Part shown: positions 25,191 to 34,722 of the stretch, piece by piece
How the letters are laid out: every line of letters begins with the position of its first letter
How positions within the stretch are numbered: position 1 is the stretch's first letter
Assembly: GCF_030162935.1 (NCBI RefSeq)
Contig: NZ_JASAUZ010000073.1
Location: 62,001-126,000 of the forward strand
Origin: Comamonas halotolerans
Lineage (GTDB): Bacteria; Pseudomonadota; Gammaproteobacteria; Burkholderiales; Burkholderiaceae_C
Length of the DNA stretch: 64,000 bases
Reading direction: 5' to 3'
Made by a program: the position numbers and the translations under genes
The notes under the pieces: generated by a model
What the model saw: only the letters and a program-made list of their open reading frames with translations
Told to the model about the DNA's origin: nothing
Databases searched by the model: none

Positions 25191-26660
25191 TTAAGCTGTA
25201 CTTGGGGGCTGTTGCCTTTTGACTTGAGGGCGTTGCAAGCGGTGCTGTGGATCCTGTCCATCCGGCACATTGGTGACGCGCTGCAGCTGGATGTTGGAGG
25301 CCAGACCACCACCGCTGGCGTTGGTGATGGAGAAAATGCCGCCCATGCGCTGAACGGTTTTGTCCACGATAGACAGTCCCAATCCCGCGCCTGCTGCTGC
25401 TGTACGGGCAGAGTCGCCTCGGAAGAAGGGTTGAGTGAGGTTGGCCAATTGCTCGGCAGGCACGCCAGTGCCGTGATCGCGGATGCGCATCAAGACCGAG
25501 TTCTCACGAGTTTTGATATTGATGTCGACGTGGGCGGTGTCTGTGTCCACGGTTTTTCCGTAGCGACGGGCGTTCTCCAGCAGATTGGAAATGACGCGCG
25601 CTAACTCCACCTCATCGGCCATTACGTAGATGTCATCAGGAATGGACATCGTGATTTGCAGCTCACGGTGATTTTGCACGGCATAGACGCAAGATGCCAC
25701 CACAGCTTGTAGGTTCACCACAGTGAGTGAAACATGGTCCGGGCGTGCGTAGTCCAGGAATTTGTCAATCGTGGCGTCGAGTTGAACGATGTCCGCAACC
25801 ATGTGTTCACGTGCAATGTCATCGTTCACACTCATTTCAGTTTCCAGCCGCAAGCGTGCCAACGGCGTGCGCAGGTCGTGCGAGATGCCCGCCAGCATCA
25901 CAGCGCGCTCTTGCTCCAGCTTGCCGAGTTTCTGAGCCATGCGGTTAAAACCGATATTCACTTCACGAATTTCACTGGTGACCGCTTCCTCGTCGAGATG
26001 GCTGGCAGCGAAGTCGCCATCACGCACGCGGTTGGCCGCATAGCTCAACTGTTTGAGAGGGCGATTGATGAGGCGTGCAATAACCGCCGCGCCGGCCAGG
26101 GACAGCAGGCCTGCGGTGCACAGCCAAATGATCCAAGTCTGGCTGCTGGCAGTCACATAGCGGGATTTGTCCAGCAATATCCAGTTGGGATCCTCATCGA
26201 TGGTAAAGCTCACCCACAAACCTTCTTCATCGTTGACGCTGCTTGCCAGGATAGTGTCTTCACCCAGGCGAGAGGTCAGCAACTCCTCCAATCGCTGATT
26301 GAGCTGGGTAGGAGGTAGTACTTCGAAAGTGTCGCTAGGTTCGCGAGGCTGAATACGCACGCCCTCTTGGTCGGCCATGGTTTTAATCAGCGAAACACGG
26401 GCGATGGAATCGGAGTGCTGCAGCGCAGCGCGGCTCAAATTCACCAGAGAGGCAATTTGCTGGGCAGTTTGAAGTGTGCGTGGCTCAAACTCCAGCGCAC
26501 GTAATGTCTGCAGCCATGCCAGGATGCTGCCCAGCAGTAACAAGGCAAGCAAGAAAAAGGTGCGCCAAAAAAGATTCAGGCTCACGCCTGAGCGTGCGCC
26601 TGAATCGTCAGAAACGCCGGGGGCTTTTGAGCCCCTTGCAAACATGGAAGGGCGGAACAT
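25191..26660 (-). CDS. envZ: EnvZ-type membrane sensor histidine kinase
   Basis: 489 residues. Two membrane segments (about 28-50 and 175-200) flank a periplasmic sensor. HAMP follows (INRPLKQLSYAANRVRDGDF). The phospho-acceptor box is GISHDLRTPLARLRLETEM (His in SHDLRTP), and the ATPase has the N box NLLENARRYG, DHGTGV and GAGLGLSIVDKT. It lies just past ompR in one operon, and is likely involved in osmolarity or envelope control. The C-terminal tail (about 30 residues, polar, Gln/Pro-rich) is dispensable-looking. The start at 26660 is uncertain; 26645 is possible and neither has a clear ribosome site. Confidence 0.88.
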   Translation of the reverse strand: MFRPSMFARGSKAPGVSDDSGARSGVSLNLFWRTFFLLALLLLGSILAWLQTLRALEFEPRTLQTAQQIASLVNLSRAALQHSDSIARVSLIKTMADQEGVRIQPREPSDTFEVLPPTQLNQRLEELLTSRLGEDTILASSVNDEEGLWVSFTIDEDPNWILLDKSRYVTASSQTWIIWLCTAGLLSLAGAAVIARLINRPLKQLSYAANRVRDGDFAASHLDEEAVTSEIREVNIGFNRMAQKLGKLEQERAVMLAGISHDLRTPLARLRLETEMSVNDDIAREHMVADIVQLDATIDKFLDYARPDHVSLTVVNLQAVVASCVYAVQNHRELQITMSIPDDIYVMADEVELARVISNLLENARRYGKTVDTDTAHVDINIKTRENSVLMRIRDHGTGVPAEQLANLTQPFFRGDSARTAAAGAGLGLSIVDKTVQRMGGIFSITNASGGGLASNIQLQRVTNVPDGQDPQHRLQRPQVKRQQPPSTA

Positions 26661-26716
26661 GGAAAAGGGCGCGCAAGGCGCCTTTGTCTTAGGCGAGTTG
26701 AATGTGTTGTCCGGAT

Positions 26717-27451
26717 TTAGCTGTTGCCATCGGGCACGAATACATAGCCGACACCCCACACCGTTTGAATGTATCGTGGGGCCGCAGCATCCTCCTCAAT
26801 CAGTTTGCGCAGGCGAGAAACCTGCACGTCTAAACTGCGGTCGAAAGGCTCAAATTCACGACCACGGGCCAACAAAGCCAGCTTTTCACGCGAAAGTGGC
26901 TGGCGCGGGTGACGAACCAAAGCCTTGAGCATGGCGAACTCGCCAGTGGTCAGCGGTAGCTCTTCACCACTCTTTTGCAGCACACGGGTGCCCAGGTCAA
27001 ACGTGAAGGGCCCAAAGCTTACAACTTCATTGTCGCCAGATGGTGCGCCAGGCGCTTCTGCGGGAGGGCGGCGGCGCAATACAGCGTGGATGCGTGCCAG
27101 CAATTCGCGCGGATTAAAGGGCTTGCCCAGGTAGTCATCGGCGCCAACTTCCAGGCCCACGATGCGATCCACATCTTCTCCCTTGGCGGTGAGCATGATG
27201 ATGGGGGTACGGTCATTGGCCGAGCGCAGACGACGGCAGATAGACAGACCGTCTTCACCGGGCATCATCAAGTCCAGCACGATCAAGTCGACGGTCTCAC
27301 GCAGCAAAATGCGGTTGAGTGCTTTGCCGTCTTCGGCAATCATCACCTCAAAACCTTCTTGTGTCAGATAGCGGCGCAGCAAATCACGGATACGTGCGTC
27401 GTCGTCCACCACAAGGATCTTGTCAGTGCGATTGTTGTTGGTTGTGACCAT
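26717..27451 (-). CDS. ompR: OmpR-type response regulator
   Basis: 244 residues. The receiver domain has the acidic pair DDDARIRD, the phosphorylated Asp in LIVLDLMMPGEDG, TAKGED and KPFNPRELLAR. A linker rich in Pro/Ala joins the winged-helix DNA-binding domain (FTFDLGTRVLQK, DVQVSRLRKLIEED, IQTVWGVGYVF). This is the OmpR-specific sequence style rather than PhoB or KdpE. It is first in the two-gene operon with envZ. TTGACACAG at about 27530 may be part of its promoter region. Confidence 0.92.
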   Translation of the reverse strand: MVTTNNNRTDKILVVDDDARIRDLLRRYLTQEGFEVMIAEDGKALNRILLRETVDLIVLDLMMPGEDGLSICRRLRSANDRTPIIMLTAKGEDVDRIVGLEVGADDYLGKPFNPRELLARIHAVLRRRPPAEAPGAPSGDNEVVSFGPFTFDLGTRVLQKSGEELPLTTGEFAMLKALVRHPRQPLSREKLALLARGREFEPFDRSLDVQVSRLRKLIEEDAAAPRYIQTVWGVGYVFVPDGNS

Positions 27452-27664
27452 GGATTCACCCCTTGTCCAATATGTAACAGAGCTAATTCTGACCAGCTTG
27501 GCGCAAAAAATTCCCGTTTTAGCTCAGGTTTGACACAGTGTTACATGTCTTTCCAAAAAGAGGGGAACACCTGTCGTTTCTAGGCGGTCTTATCTGACGT
27601 TGCAGCGCCAGTGTTTGCGCGCACTTATCTCTTATGCATTTTCACCCCAGAAAGGAATCCCTGT

Positions 27665-28402
27665 ATGCAGTTTCATAAAAAGGAAGCAGTCTTTTTGCGC
27701 CATGCCCTGGGTGTATTGCTTCTAACTGCTGGTATCGGGGCAGCCCATGCGCAAAGCTCCGAGATTTTGCGCAATGTGGTCCAGCTTTCAGCGAGCGGAA
27801 ATGTGCAAGTCAATCAGGACTGGCTGCAAATGAATTTGTCCACGTCGCGTGACGGCAATGATGCAACTGCCGTGCAAAAGCAATTGCAGCAGGTGGTGGA
27901 TGCCGCCATGCGCAGCTTGAAACCACAAGCCCACGGCAATGAGTTGCAGGTTCGCAGCGGCAGCTTTGGTGTGTATCCGCGCCATGGCAACGACGGCAAG
28001 ATCAAAGGCTGGCAAGGCCGGGCGGAGATCGTGCTTGAAGGAAAAGACTTTACGCGCATCAGTCAGGCGGCGTCGCAGGTCAACGATATGACTGTCTCGA
28101 GCGTGGGCTTTGGCTTGTCCAAGGAGGGGCGTGAAAAAGTACATGCACAAGCGCAAAACCAGGCAATAGATAACTTTAAGCAGCGTGCCGCTTCCTTGGT
28201 CAAACAGTTTGGTTTCAGCAATTACACCTTGCGTGAAGTGAGTGTCAGCAGTCAGGATGGTGCATATGAGCCACGTATGCAGCGGGCCAATATGGGTGTT
28301 GCGGCGATGTCATCCAAGATGCAGATGTCCGATCCTGTGCCCGTTGAGGCAGGCAAAGAGAACGTCACAGTCAACGTTTCTGGTTCGGTGCAAATGCAAT
28401 AG
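27665..28402 (+). CDS. SIMPL-domain (DUF541) periplasmic protein
   Basis: 245 residues. A signal peptide ending AAHAQ leads into the SIMPL domain (about 35-235), with VQLSASGNVQVNQDWLQMNLSTS, a VRSGSFGVYPRHG strand and a C-terminal ENVTVNVSGSVQMQ strand. SIMPL proteins (for example E. coli YggE) are periplasmic or outer-membrane-associated and implicated in oxidative stress tolerance; the mechanism is not settled. The ATG at 27665 gives a normal signal peptide. Divergent from ompR-envZ, and followed by a terminator. Confidence 0.85.
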   Translation: MQFHKKEAVFLRHALGVLLLTAGIGAAHAQSSEILRNVVQLSASGNVQVNQDWLQMNLSTSRDGNDATAVQKQLQQVVDAAMRSLKPQAHGNELQVRSGSFGVYPRHGNDGKIKGWQGRAEIVLEGKDFTRISQAASQVNDMTVSSVGFGLSKEGREKVHAQAQNQAIDNFKQRAASLVKQFGFSNYTLREVSVSSQDGAYEPRMQRANMGVAAMSSKMQMSDPVPVEAGKENVTVNVSGSVQMQ

Positions 28403-28460
28403 CCGTCACTGCATTCGCACGCACCAGGATATGTGCAGGTGCGCGTGGGAAACGCAAGTT

Positions 28461-28492
28461 AAATGCCTCTGAAATACTCGGAGGCATTTTTA
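28461..28492 (+). terminator. Terminator of the SIMPL gene
   Basis: AAATGCCTC pairs with GAGGCATTT around an 11-base loop, followed by TTTTTA. Confidence 0.75.
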
Positions 28493-28512
28493 ATGCGGGA
28501 TGCATATACTGA

Positions 28513-29295
28513 TTATTGGGCTGCCCAACCGCCGTCCATATTCCAGGCCACGCCTCGCACATTGTTGGCCGCAGGCGAGCAGAAGAATACAGCCAGCGCA
28601 CCCAGTTCTTCAGGGGTGGTGAACTGCATGGAGGGCTCTTTTTCCCCCAGCAGTTGCTGGGTGGCAGCCTCGATGGTGAGGTTCTGCTCGGCTGCTTTGG
28701 CATCCACCTGCTTTTGCACCAAAGGGGTGAGTACCCAGCCAGGACAGATGGCATTGCAGGTCACGCCACTGGTGGCATTTTCAAGTGCTGTGACCTTGGT
28801 CAAGCCCACAATGCCGTGCTTGGCGGCAACATAAGCGGACTTTTGCGCAGAGCCTACCAAGCCGTGTACGGAAGCCACATTGATGATGCGCCCCCAGTTG
28901 GCTTTTTGCATGGCTGGCAGTGCAAGCCGTGTCGTATGAAAAGCGCTGGAGAGGTTGATGGCAAGAATGGCATCCCATTTCTCTGTGGGAAAGCTTTCAA
29001 TGGCTGCGACGTGCTGAATACCAGCATTGTTCACTACGATATCCAGGCGACCGAATCTTTCGGTGCCGAAGGCCATCATGGCTTCAATTTCGGAGGGGTT
29101 GCTCATATCGGCGCCGTGGTAGTCCACCACGATGCCTTGGGATTGGCCGGATTGCGCCACCTGCGCTTTGGCGGCTTCTGCATCTCCGAAGCCGTTGAGC
29201 AATACGTTGGCGCCTTGAGCGGCCAATGCCTGGGCAATTCCCAGGCCAATTCCGCTGGTGGAACCTGTGACGAGCGCTGTTTTGCCCTTGAGCAT
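28513..29295 (-). CDS. bdhA: 3-hydroxybutyrate dehydrogenase
   Basis: 260 residues, SDR family. It oxidises D-3-hydroxybutyrate to acetoacetate with NAD, used in PHB breakdown. TGSTSGIGLGIA is the cofactor loop, NNAGIQHVA the structural NNAG, and YVAAKHG the active-site YxxxK. The C-terminal block GVAWNMDGGWAAQ and the SVHGLVGSAQKSAYVAAKHGI stretch match the BdhA subfamily and not general SDRs. Adjacent to an alpha/beta hydrolase on the other strand. PhaR, another PHB gene, lies 20 kb away. Confidence 0.92.
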   Translation of the reverse strand: MLKGKTALVTGSTSGIGLGIAQALAAQGANVLLNGFGDAEAAKAQVAQSGQSQGIVVDYHGADMSNPSEIEAMMAFGTERFGRLDIVVNNAGIQHVAAIESFPTEKWDAILAINLSSAFHTTRLALPAMQKANWGRIINVASVHGLVGSAQKSAYVAAKHGIVGLTKVTALENATSGVTCNAICPGWVLTPLVQKQVDAKAAEQNLTIEAATQQLLGEKEPSMQFTTPEELGALAVFFCSPAANNVRGVAWNMDGGWAAQ

Positions 29296-29368
29296 CTGGA
29301 AGCCTCCGAATAATGAATTACGATGGGATGAAACCCATTATCAAACGGGAAGATGAGGCGGCACAACC

Positions 29369-30286
29369 ATGATTGAACCTACGCTGAACTACGTAAGCTG
29401 CCCGGGCATTGCTGCACAAGATGAGGCGGAACACCGCATGGCCTATTGGGAATGGAACCAGACAGGCAACCCTTGGCATCCACATGTCATCGTTTGCGTG
29501 CATGGTCTTACCCGGCAGGGGCGGGATTTTGATGTCCTTGCACGTTCGCTGAGCGAGCACGCACGCGTGATTTGTCCAGATGTGGTTGGGCGTGGTCATA
29601 GTGACTGGTTGAGCAACCCTGGACATTACGCGGTACTGCAATACACCATGGATATGCTGGCATTGCTGCAGCAGCTCCATGCTGCAGCACCTTTGCAGGT
29701 GCTGGACTGGTTGGGAACCAGCATGGGTGGTTTGATCGGTATGGCTGTGGCTGGCAACCCTGCATTGCCGCTGCCTGTTCCTGTGCGAAAACTGCTGCTC
29801 AACGATGTGGGGCCGCAGCTGGAGTGGTCTGCTTTGCAGCGTATTGCGGCTTATGTGGGGCAGCCTGCGCACTTTGAGACGCAGCAGGAGGCGGCTGACG
29901 CGCTGCGTGCGCTATCTGCTGGCTTTGGTCCGCACAGCGCGCAAGCATGGCTGGAGTTGAGCCGCCCCATGCTGCGCTCGGTTGAAGGAGGTGGGTTTAA
30001 GTTGCACTATGACCCGGCCATCGCGCAGCCCATGCGCAACATGACGCGGGAACAGTCTGAACGCAGTGCAGAGCTACTGTGGCAGTTGTATGACGCAATT
30101 CGGGCGCAAACCTTGCTTGTTCGTGGGGCGCAATCAGATTTGATTACAGAGAACACAGCGCGGCTCATGCAAACGCGTGGACCTCTTGCACAATGGATAG
30201 ACCTTGAAGGTGTCGGACATGCCCCCACCTTTGTAGCGCATGACCAGGTGGCCATCGCACGGAATTTTTTGTTGGGTGAAGAATGA
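29369..30286 (+). CDS. Alpha/beta hydrolase
   Basis: 305 residues. HGLTRQGRDFD is the oxyanion loop, WLGTSMGGLIG the nucleophile elbow (Ser in GTSMGG), and VGHAPTF holds the catalytic His. The acid is probably an Asp in the GAQSDLI strand. No signal peptide, so it is cytoplasmic. Divergent from bdhA with about 70 bases between starts. It may split a hydroxybutyrate-related ester, but this rests only on position. It reads into relA about 67 bases downstream. Confidence 0.82.
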   Translation: MIEPTLNYVSCPGIAAQDEAEHRMAYWEWNQTGNPWHPHVIVCVHGLTRQGRDFDVLARSLSEHARVICPDVVGRGHSDWLSNPGHYAVLQYTMDMLALLQQLHAAAPLQVLDWLGTSMGGLIGMAVAGNPALPLPVPVRKLLLNDVGPQLEWSALQRIAAYVGQPAHFETQQEAADALRALSAGFGPHSAQAWLELSRPMLRSVEGGGFKLHYDPAIAQPMRNMTREQSERSAELLWQLYDAIRAQTLLVRGAQSDLITENTARLMQTRGPLAQWIDLEGVGHAPTFVAHDQVAIARNFLLGEE

Positions 30287-30353
30287 AAAAAGAACGCAAT
30301 ACCCCGTCGCATGAGCAGCAAGTGCTTGGCTGGCATCTTTACGGGGAATTCAT

Positions 30354-32615
30354 ATGCGCAGCGTGACATCTCTGCCTCCAACAACCGGTGAAGACGGAGC
30401 ATTGCCTACGGGATTGAAGCCCTCGGGAGCAAACGTCGAAGTACCGCATCTATTGGCTGCCACTGCTGGAAACATTCCAGACCAGCTGGATGCCCTGCGC
30501 AGGGCACGGGCTTTTGCCGAGCCTTTGCTCGTTGGCGAAGAGCTGTCATCTGGCGAGAACACCTTGGCCCACGCGGATGCGACAGCAGCCATCTTGCAAG
30601 GTATCGGCGGCTCCGAAGCCATGCAGGCCGCTTGCTATCTGGTGTATGCCAGCATGCACCTGAACAAGCCACTTGAAGTGCTTACCAAGGCGTTTGGTCC
30701 CAATTTCGCAGAATTGGCCGTGGAAACGACCAAGCTCATGCATTTCCAGCAGCAGGCACGTGGAGGTGATGCCAGTGTGCGGGTGGATGATCCTGCCACC
30801 CAAACTGAGACTGTGCGCAAGATGTTGCTGGGCTTCTCGCGCGATGTGCGCGTGGTGCTGCTGCGTCTGGCTTCGCGTTTGCAAACGCTGCGCTGGTATG
30901 CCGCCAGCAAGCGGCCTGTTTCTCCCAGCATGGCTTACGAAGCTTTGCATGTGTTTGCCCCTTTGGCGAATCGGCTGGGTATCTGGCAAATCAAGTGGGA
31001 GCTGGAAGACCTGTCTTTCCGCTTTCTGGAGCCCGATACCTATCGCACCATTGCCAAGCTGCTGGATGAAAAACGCGCCGAGCGCGAAGTCTACATGGAG
31101 CAGCTGCGCTCACGGCTGGAGTCCGGGCTGCGTGCTTACAGCATCAGTGCGACGGTTTCTGGCCGCCCCAAGCATATCTACAGCATCGTCAAGAAGATGC
31201 GTGGCAAGTCGCTGAACTTTGACCAGTTGTTCGACATCCGTGCGCTGCGCGTGGTGGTACCCAATGTCAAGGATTGCTATACCGCACTGTCATGGGTGCA
31301 TGAGAACTTCACGGCCATTGAGTCCGAGTTTGATGACTACATCGCCAAGCCCAAGCCCAATGGCTATCAGTCGTTGCACACAGTCGTGCGGGACGAGCAG
31401 GGTAAGGCGATTGAAATCCAGATCCGGACCCAGGCCATGCATGACCATGCTGAAAATGGTGTGGCGGCGCACTGGGCATACAAGGAGGCAGGCACCAAGG
31501 GCTATGCCGGAGTCAGTGCCACTGGTGAATACGACGCCAAGATCGCGGTGCTGCGGCAACTGCTGGCCTGGGGCCAGGACTTGTCGGAGAACCCCAACCA
31601 CCGAGGCTTGTTTGACGACCGTATTTATGTGCTGACGCCCGACGCTGCAGTGATTGAGCTGCCGCAGGGGGCCACGCCAGTGGATTTTGCTTATTCGGTG
31701 CATACCAATCTGGGGCACCGCTGCCGTGGCGCGCGCGTGGATGGGAATATGGTGCCCCTGAACACGCCGCTGCAAAGCGGGCAGACGGTAGAGATCACCA
31801 CAGTCAAAGAAGGCCGTCCATCGCGCGACTGGCTGAACCCGGAGCTGGGCTATCTGGTTAGCAACCGCGCCAAGGCCAAGGTTCGCGCATGGTTCAATGC
31901 GCAGGCCATGAACGAAACTGTCACGCGTGGGCGTGAAGCGGTGGAAAAGTTGCTCCAGCGCGAGGGCAAGACGGCCATCAAGCTTGATGATCTGGCGGTT
32001 CAACTGGGTTTCAAGTCAGCGGACGCACTGTTTGAAGTGGTGGGCAAGGACGAGTATTCCTTGCGCAACATTGAAGTGGTGCTGCGTCCTGCAGAACCAG
32101 CGGAGCCCGAAGAGGACATTCAGTCCATGGTGCGCAAGCCGCGCGCCAACAACGCAGCCCAGAAAGGCGGGGTGCTGGTTGTTGGGGTTGATTCGCTCAT
32201 GACCCAGTTGGCCAAGTGCTGCAAGCCTGCACCACCCGATGACATCGGTGGCTTTGTGACCCGTGGCAAAGGTGTGAGCGTACACCGTACGGACTGCAGC
32301 AATTTCCGGGAAATGGCTGCACGCAATGAAGAGCGTGTGATCGATGTGACCTGGGGCCTTCCCAAGGCGGCCAAGCATACAGCGGTATATCCGGTGGATG
32401 TTTCGGTGGAAGCGACCGACCGCCAAGGCTTGCTGCGCGACATTTCAGACGTTTTTGCCAAAGAGAAGACCAATGTGATTGGTGTGCAAACTCAATCGGT
32501 GAAAGGTACGGCCTGGATGACATTTACTGTGGAAGTCTCTGACTCAGGGCGTTTGAACAAGGTGCTGGGCATTGTGGCTGGCATCGCGGGGGTACGCTCT
32601 GCACGCCGACGCTGA
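30354..32615 (+). CDS. relA: GTP pyrophosphokinase RelA (synthetase only)
   Basis: 753 residues. RelA makes (p)ppGpp when ribosomes hold uncharged tRNA. The N-terminal hydrolase region is degenerate: the HD motif is replaced (around residue 75-110, ACYLVYASMH). The synthetase domain has EFDDYIAKPKPNGYQSLHT, whose acidic EFDD loop is typical of monofunctional RelA rather than SpoT. TGS domain at about 420-480 (VLTPDAAVIELPQGATPVDFAY), a Cys-rich zinc-finger-like region (KCCKPAPPDD, VHRTDC), and a C-terminal ACT domain. GGGGA sits six bases before the ATG. SpoT must be elsewhere. Confidence 0.93.
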   Translation: MRSVTSLPPTTGEDGALPTGLKPSGANVEVPHLLAATAGNIPDQLDALRRARAFAEPLLVGEELSSGENTLAHADATAAILQGIGGSEAMQAACYLVYASMHLNKPLEVLTKAFGPNFAELAVETTKLMHFQQQARGGDASVRVDDPATQTETVRKMLLGFSRDVRVVLLRLASRLQTLRWYAASKRPVSPSMAYEALHVFAPLANRLGIWQIKWELEDLSFRFLEPDTYRTIAKLLDEKRAEREVYMEQLRSRLESGLRAYSISATVSGRPKHIYSIVKKMRGKSLNFDQLFDIRALRVVVPNVKDCYTALSWVHENFTAIESEFDDYIAKPKPNGYQSLHTVVRDEQGKAIEIQIRTQAMHDHAENGVAAHWAYKEAGTKGYAGVSATGEYDAKIAVLRQLLAWGQDLSENPNHRGLFDDRIYVLTPDAAVIELPQGATPVDFAYSVHTNLGHRCRGARVDGNMVPLNTPLQSGQTVEITTVKEGRPSRDWLNPELGYLVSNRAKAKVRAWFNAQAMNETVTRGREAVEKLLQREGKTAIKLDDLAVQLGFKSADALFEVVGKDEYSLRNIEVVLRPAEPAEPEEDIQSMVRKPRANNAAQKGGVLVVGVDSLMTQLAKCCKPAPPDDIGGFVTRGKGVSVHRTDCSNFREMAARNEERVIDVTWGLPKAAKHTAVYPVDVSVEATDRQGLLRDISDVFAKEKTNVIGVQTQSVKGTAWMTFTVEVSDSGRLNKVLGIVAGIAGVRSARRR

Positions 32616-32677
32616 TTTTTTGGCAGATTGAAATCTGCCTGAAAATTGATGCTACAATCGATGCTTCTGATAAATTC

Positions 32678-32754
32678 AGGCGCGTAGCTCAGTTGGTTAG
32701 AGCACCACCTTGACATGGTGGGGGTCGTTGGTTCGAATCCAATCGCGCCTACCA
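32678..32754 (+). tRNA. tRNA-Val (GAC)
   Basis: 77 nt with encoded CCA. Acceptor AGGCGCG pairs with CGCGCCT; anticodon stem CCACC/GGTGG with loop TTGACAT gives GAC; T-loop TTCGAAT. It is followed by a strong terminator. Confidence 0.97.
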
Positions 32755-32760
32755 AATAAC

Positions 32761-32796
32761 AAAAGCCCAGTTCATAGAACTGGGCTTTTTTGTTTT
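32761..32796 (+). terminator. Terminator after tRNA-Val
   Basis: AGCCCAGTTC pairs perfectly with GAACTGGGCT around a three-base loop, followed by TTTTTGTTTT. It separates tRNA-Val from the convergent dctM gene. Confidence 0.88.
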
Positions 32797-32814
32797 GGCG
32801 CTGCTTTTACGCTT

Positions 32815-34110
32815 TTACATATTGGCAGGTAGCGCAGTCACTATTTCTGGAAAGAACCACAGAATGACCAGTGCCAGCACCATGAGTAAAAAGTATGGGG
32901 CGCAGACCTTGGCGATATAGGTGATCTGCTTGCCCGTCATGCTTTGCAGCACAAACAGGTTGAAGCCTACGGGTGGAGTGATTTGCGCCGTTTCCACGGT
33001 GATCACCAGAAAGATGCCAAACCATAGGGGATCGATGCCTGCCGCCTGAATGATGGGCAGCACCACACTCATGGTCAGCACAATGGTGGAGATGCCATCC
33101 AGGAAGCAACCAATCAGAACGTAGAAGATTCCCAGTACCACGATCAGCATCGCAGGCGAGAGGCTGAGGCTGCCTACATACTCGGCCAATTGACGCGGCA
33201 GTCCGATGTAGCCCATCGACAGTGTCATGAATGCCGCGCCAGCCAGGATCAGTGCAATCATGCAGTACAGGCGTGTGGCGCCAAACAGCGAAGCTTTGAA
33301 ACTGTCCCAAGTCAGTGCTTTCTGGCTGGCTGAAAGTACCAGGGCCCCGACAACCCCGATAGCGGCAGCTTCTGTTGCCGTGGCAATACCGCTGTAGATG
33401 CTGGCTACCACGCTGGCAATGAGTATGACCACAGGAATCAGGTGGCGAGCCTCGCGCAGCTTCTGCATGAACGTCAGGTTGTTGTCGGCTTTGGGGACTT
33501 TTTCTGGATTGAGCAATGCCCACACCATGATCCAGCCGCTGAACAGGGTCGCCAGCAGCAATCCCGGGAGCACTCCCGCCATAAAGAGCTTGGAGATGGA
33601 AAGCTCAGCCGAGACGCCGTACACAATCAAGATGATGGAAGGTGGAATCAGCAGGCCAAGTGTGGCGGGGCCACCGAGAGAGCCGATGATCTGTGCCTCG
33701 GTATAGCCGCGCTTTTTCAGCTCGGGAATATTGATCTTGCCGACGGTGGCGCAGGTGGCAGCTGAGGAGCCTGATACAGAGGCAAAGATGGTGCAGCCAA
33801 TCACGTTGGTGTGCAGCAGGCGTCCGGGCAGGGCGTTCACCCAGGGTGCAAGGCCCCGGAACATGCTCTCCGAGAGGTTGGTGCGGTAGAGAATTTCACC
33901 CATCCACACGAACAGGGGCAGGGCTGTCAGTGTCCAGCTGCTGGCCGAACCCCAGATGGTCATTGCCATGGCGTCACCGGCAGCGCGTGGCGTCAGGAAC
34001 TCCATGCCAAACCAGGCAACGCCCGCCAGTGTCAGGCCTACCCACACGCTGCCACCCAGCAGCAGCAAGAGCACCACAATCAGTGCAACGCTGGCAAGAA
34101 TCTCATTCAT
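32815..34110 (-). CDS. dctM: TRAP transporter large permease
   Basis: 431 residues, about 12 membrane helices. Blocks such as LTLAGVAWFGMEFL, GCTIFASVSGSSAATCATVGKINIPELKKRGY and LGGPATLGLLIPPSIILIVYGV are characteristic of DctM, the sodium-coupled channel of TRAP importers. The ATG at 34110 overlaps the end of dctQ by eight bases. It forms dctPQM with the two genes upstream, and GntR lies further upstream in the same direction. Substrate is a carboxylate, by context possibly 5-oxoproline. Confidence 0.93.
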   Translation of the reverse strand: MNEILASVALIVVLLLLLGGSVWVGLTLAGVAWFGMEFLTPRAAGDAMAMTIWGSASSWTLTALPLFVWMGEILYRTNLSESMFRGLAPWVNALPGRLLHTNVIGCTIFASVSGSSAATCATVGKINIPELKKRGYTEAQIIGSLGGPATLGLLIPPSIILIVYGVSAELSISKLFMAGVLPGLLLATLFSGWIMVWALLNPEKVPKADNNLTFMQKLREARHLIPVVILIASVVASIYSGIATATEAAAIGVVGALVLSASQKALTWDSFKASLFGATRLYCMIALILAGAAFMTLSMGYIGLPRQLAEYVGSLSLSPAMLIVVLGIFYVLIGCFLDGISTIVLTMSVVLPIIQAAGIDPLWFGIFLVITVETAQITPPVGFNLFVLQSMTGKQITYIAKVCAPYFLLMVLALVILWFFPEIVTALPANM

Positions 34111-34609
34111 GGTGGGCATCCTCCTGAATGCGAGGTTTGCGCTGGCCAAGCATTTCCAAAACCAGTTCATCAACGAATGCGATGAGGAAAATCACGGTGC
34201 CTGTGGCCATCAGTAGCTGTGGAATCCATAGCGGTGTTGCATCCATGCCCATGGATATGTCTTCAATCTCCCAGGATTGCCAGACCAGGCGACAGGAATA
34301 GAACGCCAAAAATCCAGCCAGTACCGTTGCAATGCTGAGTGCAGCGAGCTCCAGGGTTTTCTGCGCTTTTCCTTTGAGCGCTCCCAGCAATAGGGTGACG
34401 CGGATGTGCTCGCCGTGTTTCAGCGTGGTGGCCAGAGCCATGAAGCCTGCACCTGCCATGGCATAGCCAGCATATGCATCGGTGCCAGGTGCAGAAAAAC
34501 CAAGCAAGCGGCTGAAAATGGTGAGCAGCACCATGAGCAACACACCAATCATGGACAGACCGGCCAGCCAGGCGCTGGCCCCATACAGACCATTGAGTAA
34601 TTTACGCAT
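34103..34609 (-). CDS. dctQ: TRAP transporter small permease
   Basis: 168 residues, four membrane helices. It has the typical DctQ pattern: GLSMIGVLLMVLLTIFSRL first, a conserved LKHGEHIRVTLLLG stretch in the second loop, and a last helix before a charged tail. It pairs with DctM to form the membrane domain. A gap of about 110 bases with a hairpin separates it from dctP; this is common and tunes the excess of binding protein over membrane parts. Confidence 0.9.
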   Translation of the reverse strand: MRKLLNGLYGASAWLAGLSMIGVLLMVLLTIFSRLLGFSAPGTDAYAGYAMAGAGFMALATTLKHGEHIRVTLLLGALKGKAQKTLELAALSIATVLAGFLAFYSCRLVWQSWEIEDISMGMDATPLWIPQLLMATGTVIFLIAFVDELVLEMLGQRKPRIQEDAHHE

Positions 34610-34665
34610 CGCTATCGTCCTTCATGCGCTGTCTAGGGGGGGCATGCTGATGCCAAGAAAACAAA

Positions 34666-34703
34666 ATGCCCCTGGGTTTTGCGGTGTGCAGCTCCCAAGG
34701 GCA
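34666..34703 (-). promoter_or_regulatory. Stem-loop between dctP and dctQ
   Basis: ATGCCCCTGGG pairs imperfectly with CCCAAGGGCAT around a loop of about 16 bases. There is no T-run, so it is probably an mRNA-stabilising or attenuating hairpin that raises dctP over dctQM. Confidence 0.5.
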
Positions 34704-34722
34704 TATCAAGGCGGCGTTGTGA

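Noticed and set aside
32492..32755. A frame starting MVGAIGFEPTTPTMSRW
   Set aside because: It is read from the antisense strand of tRNA-Val, another familiar spurious protein.
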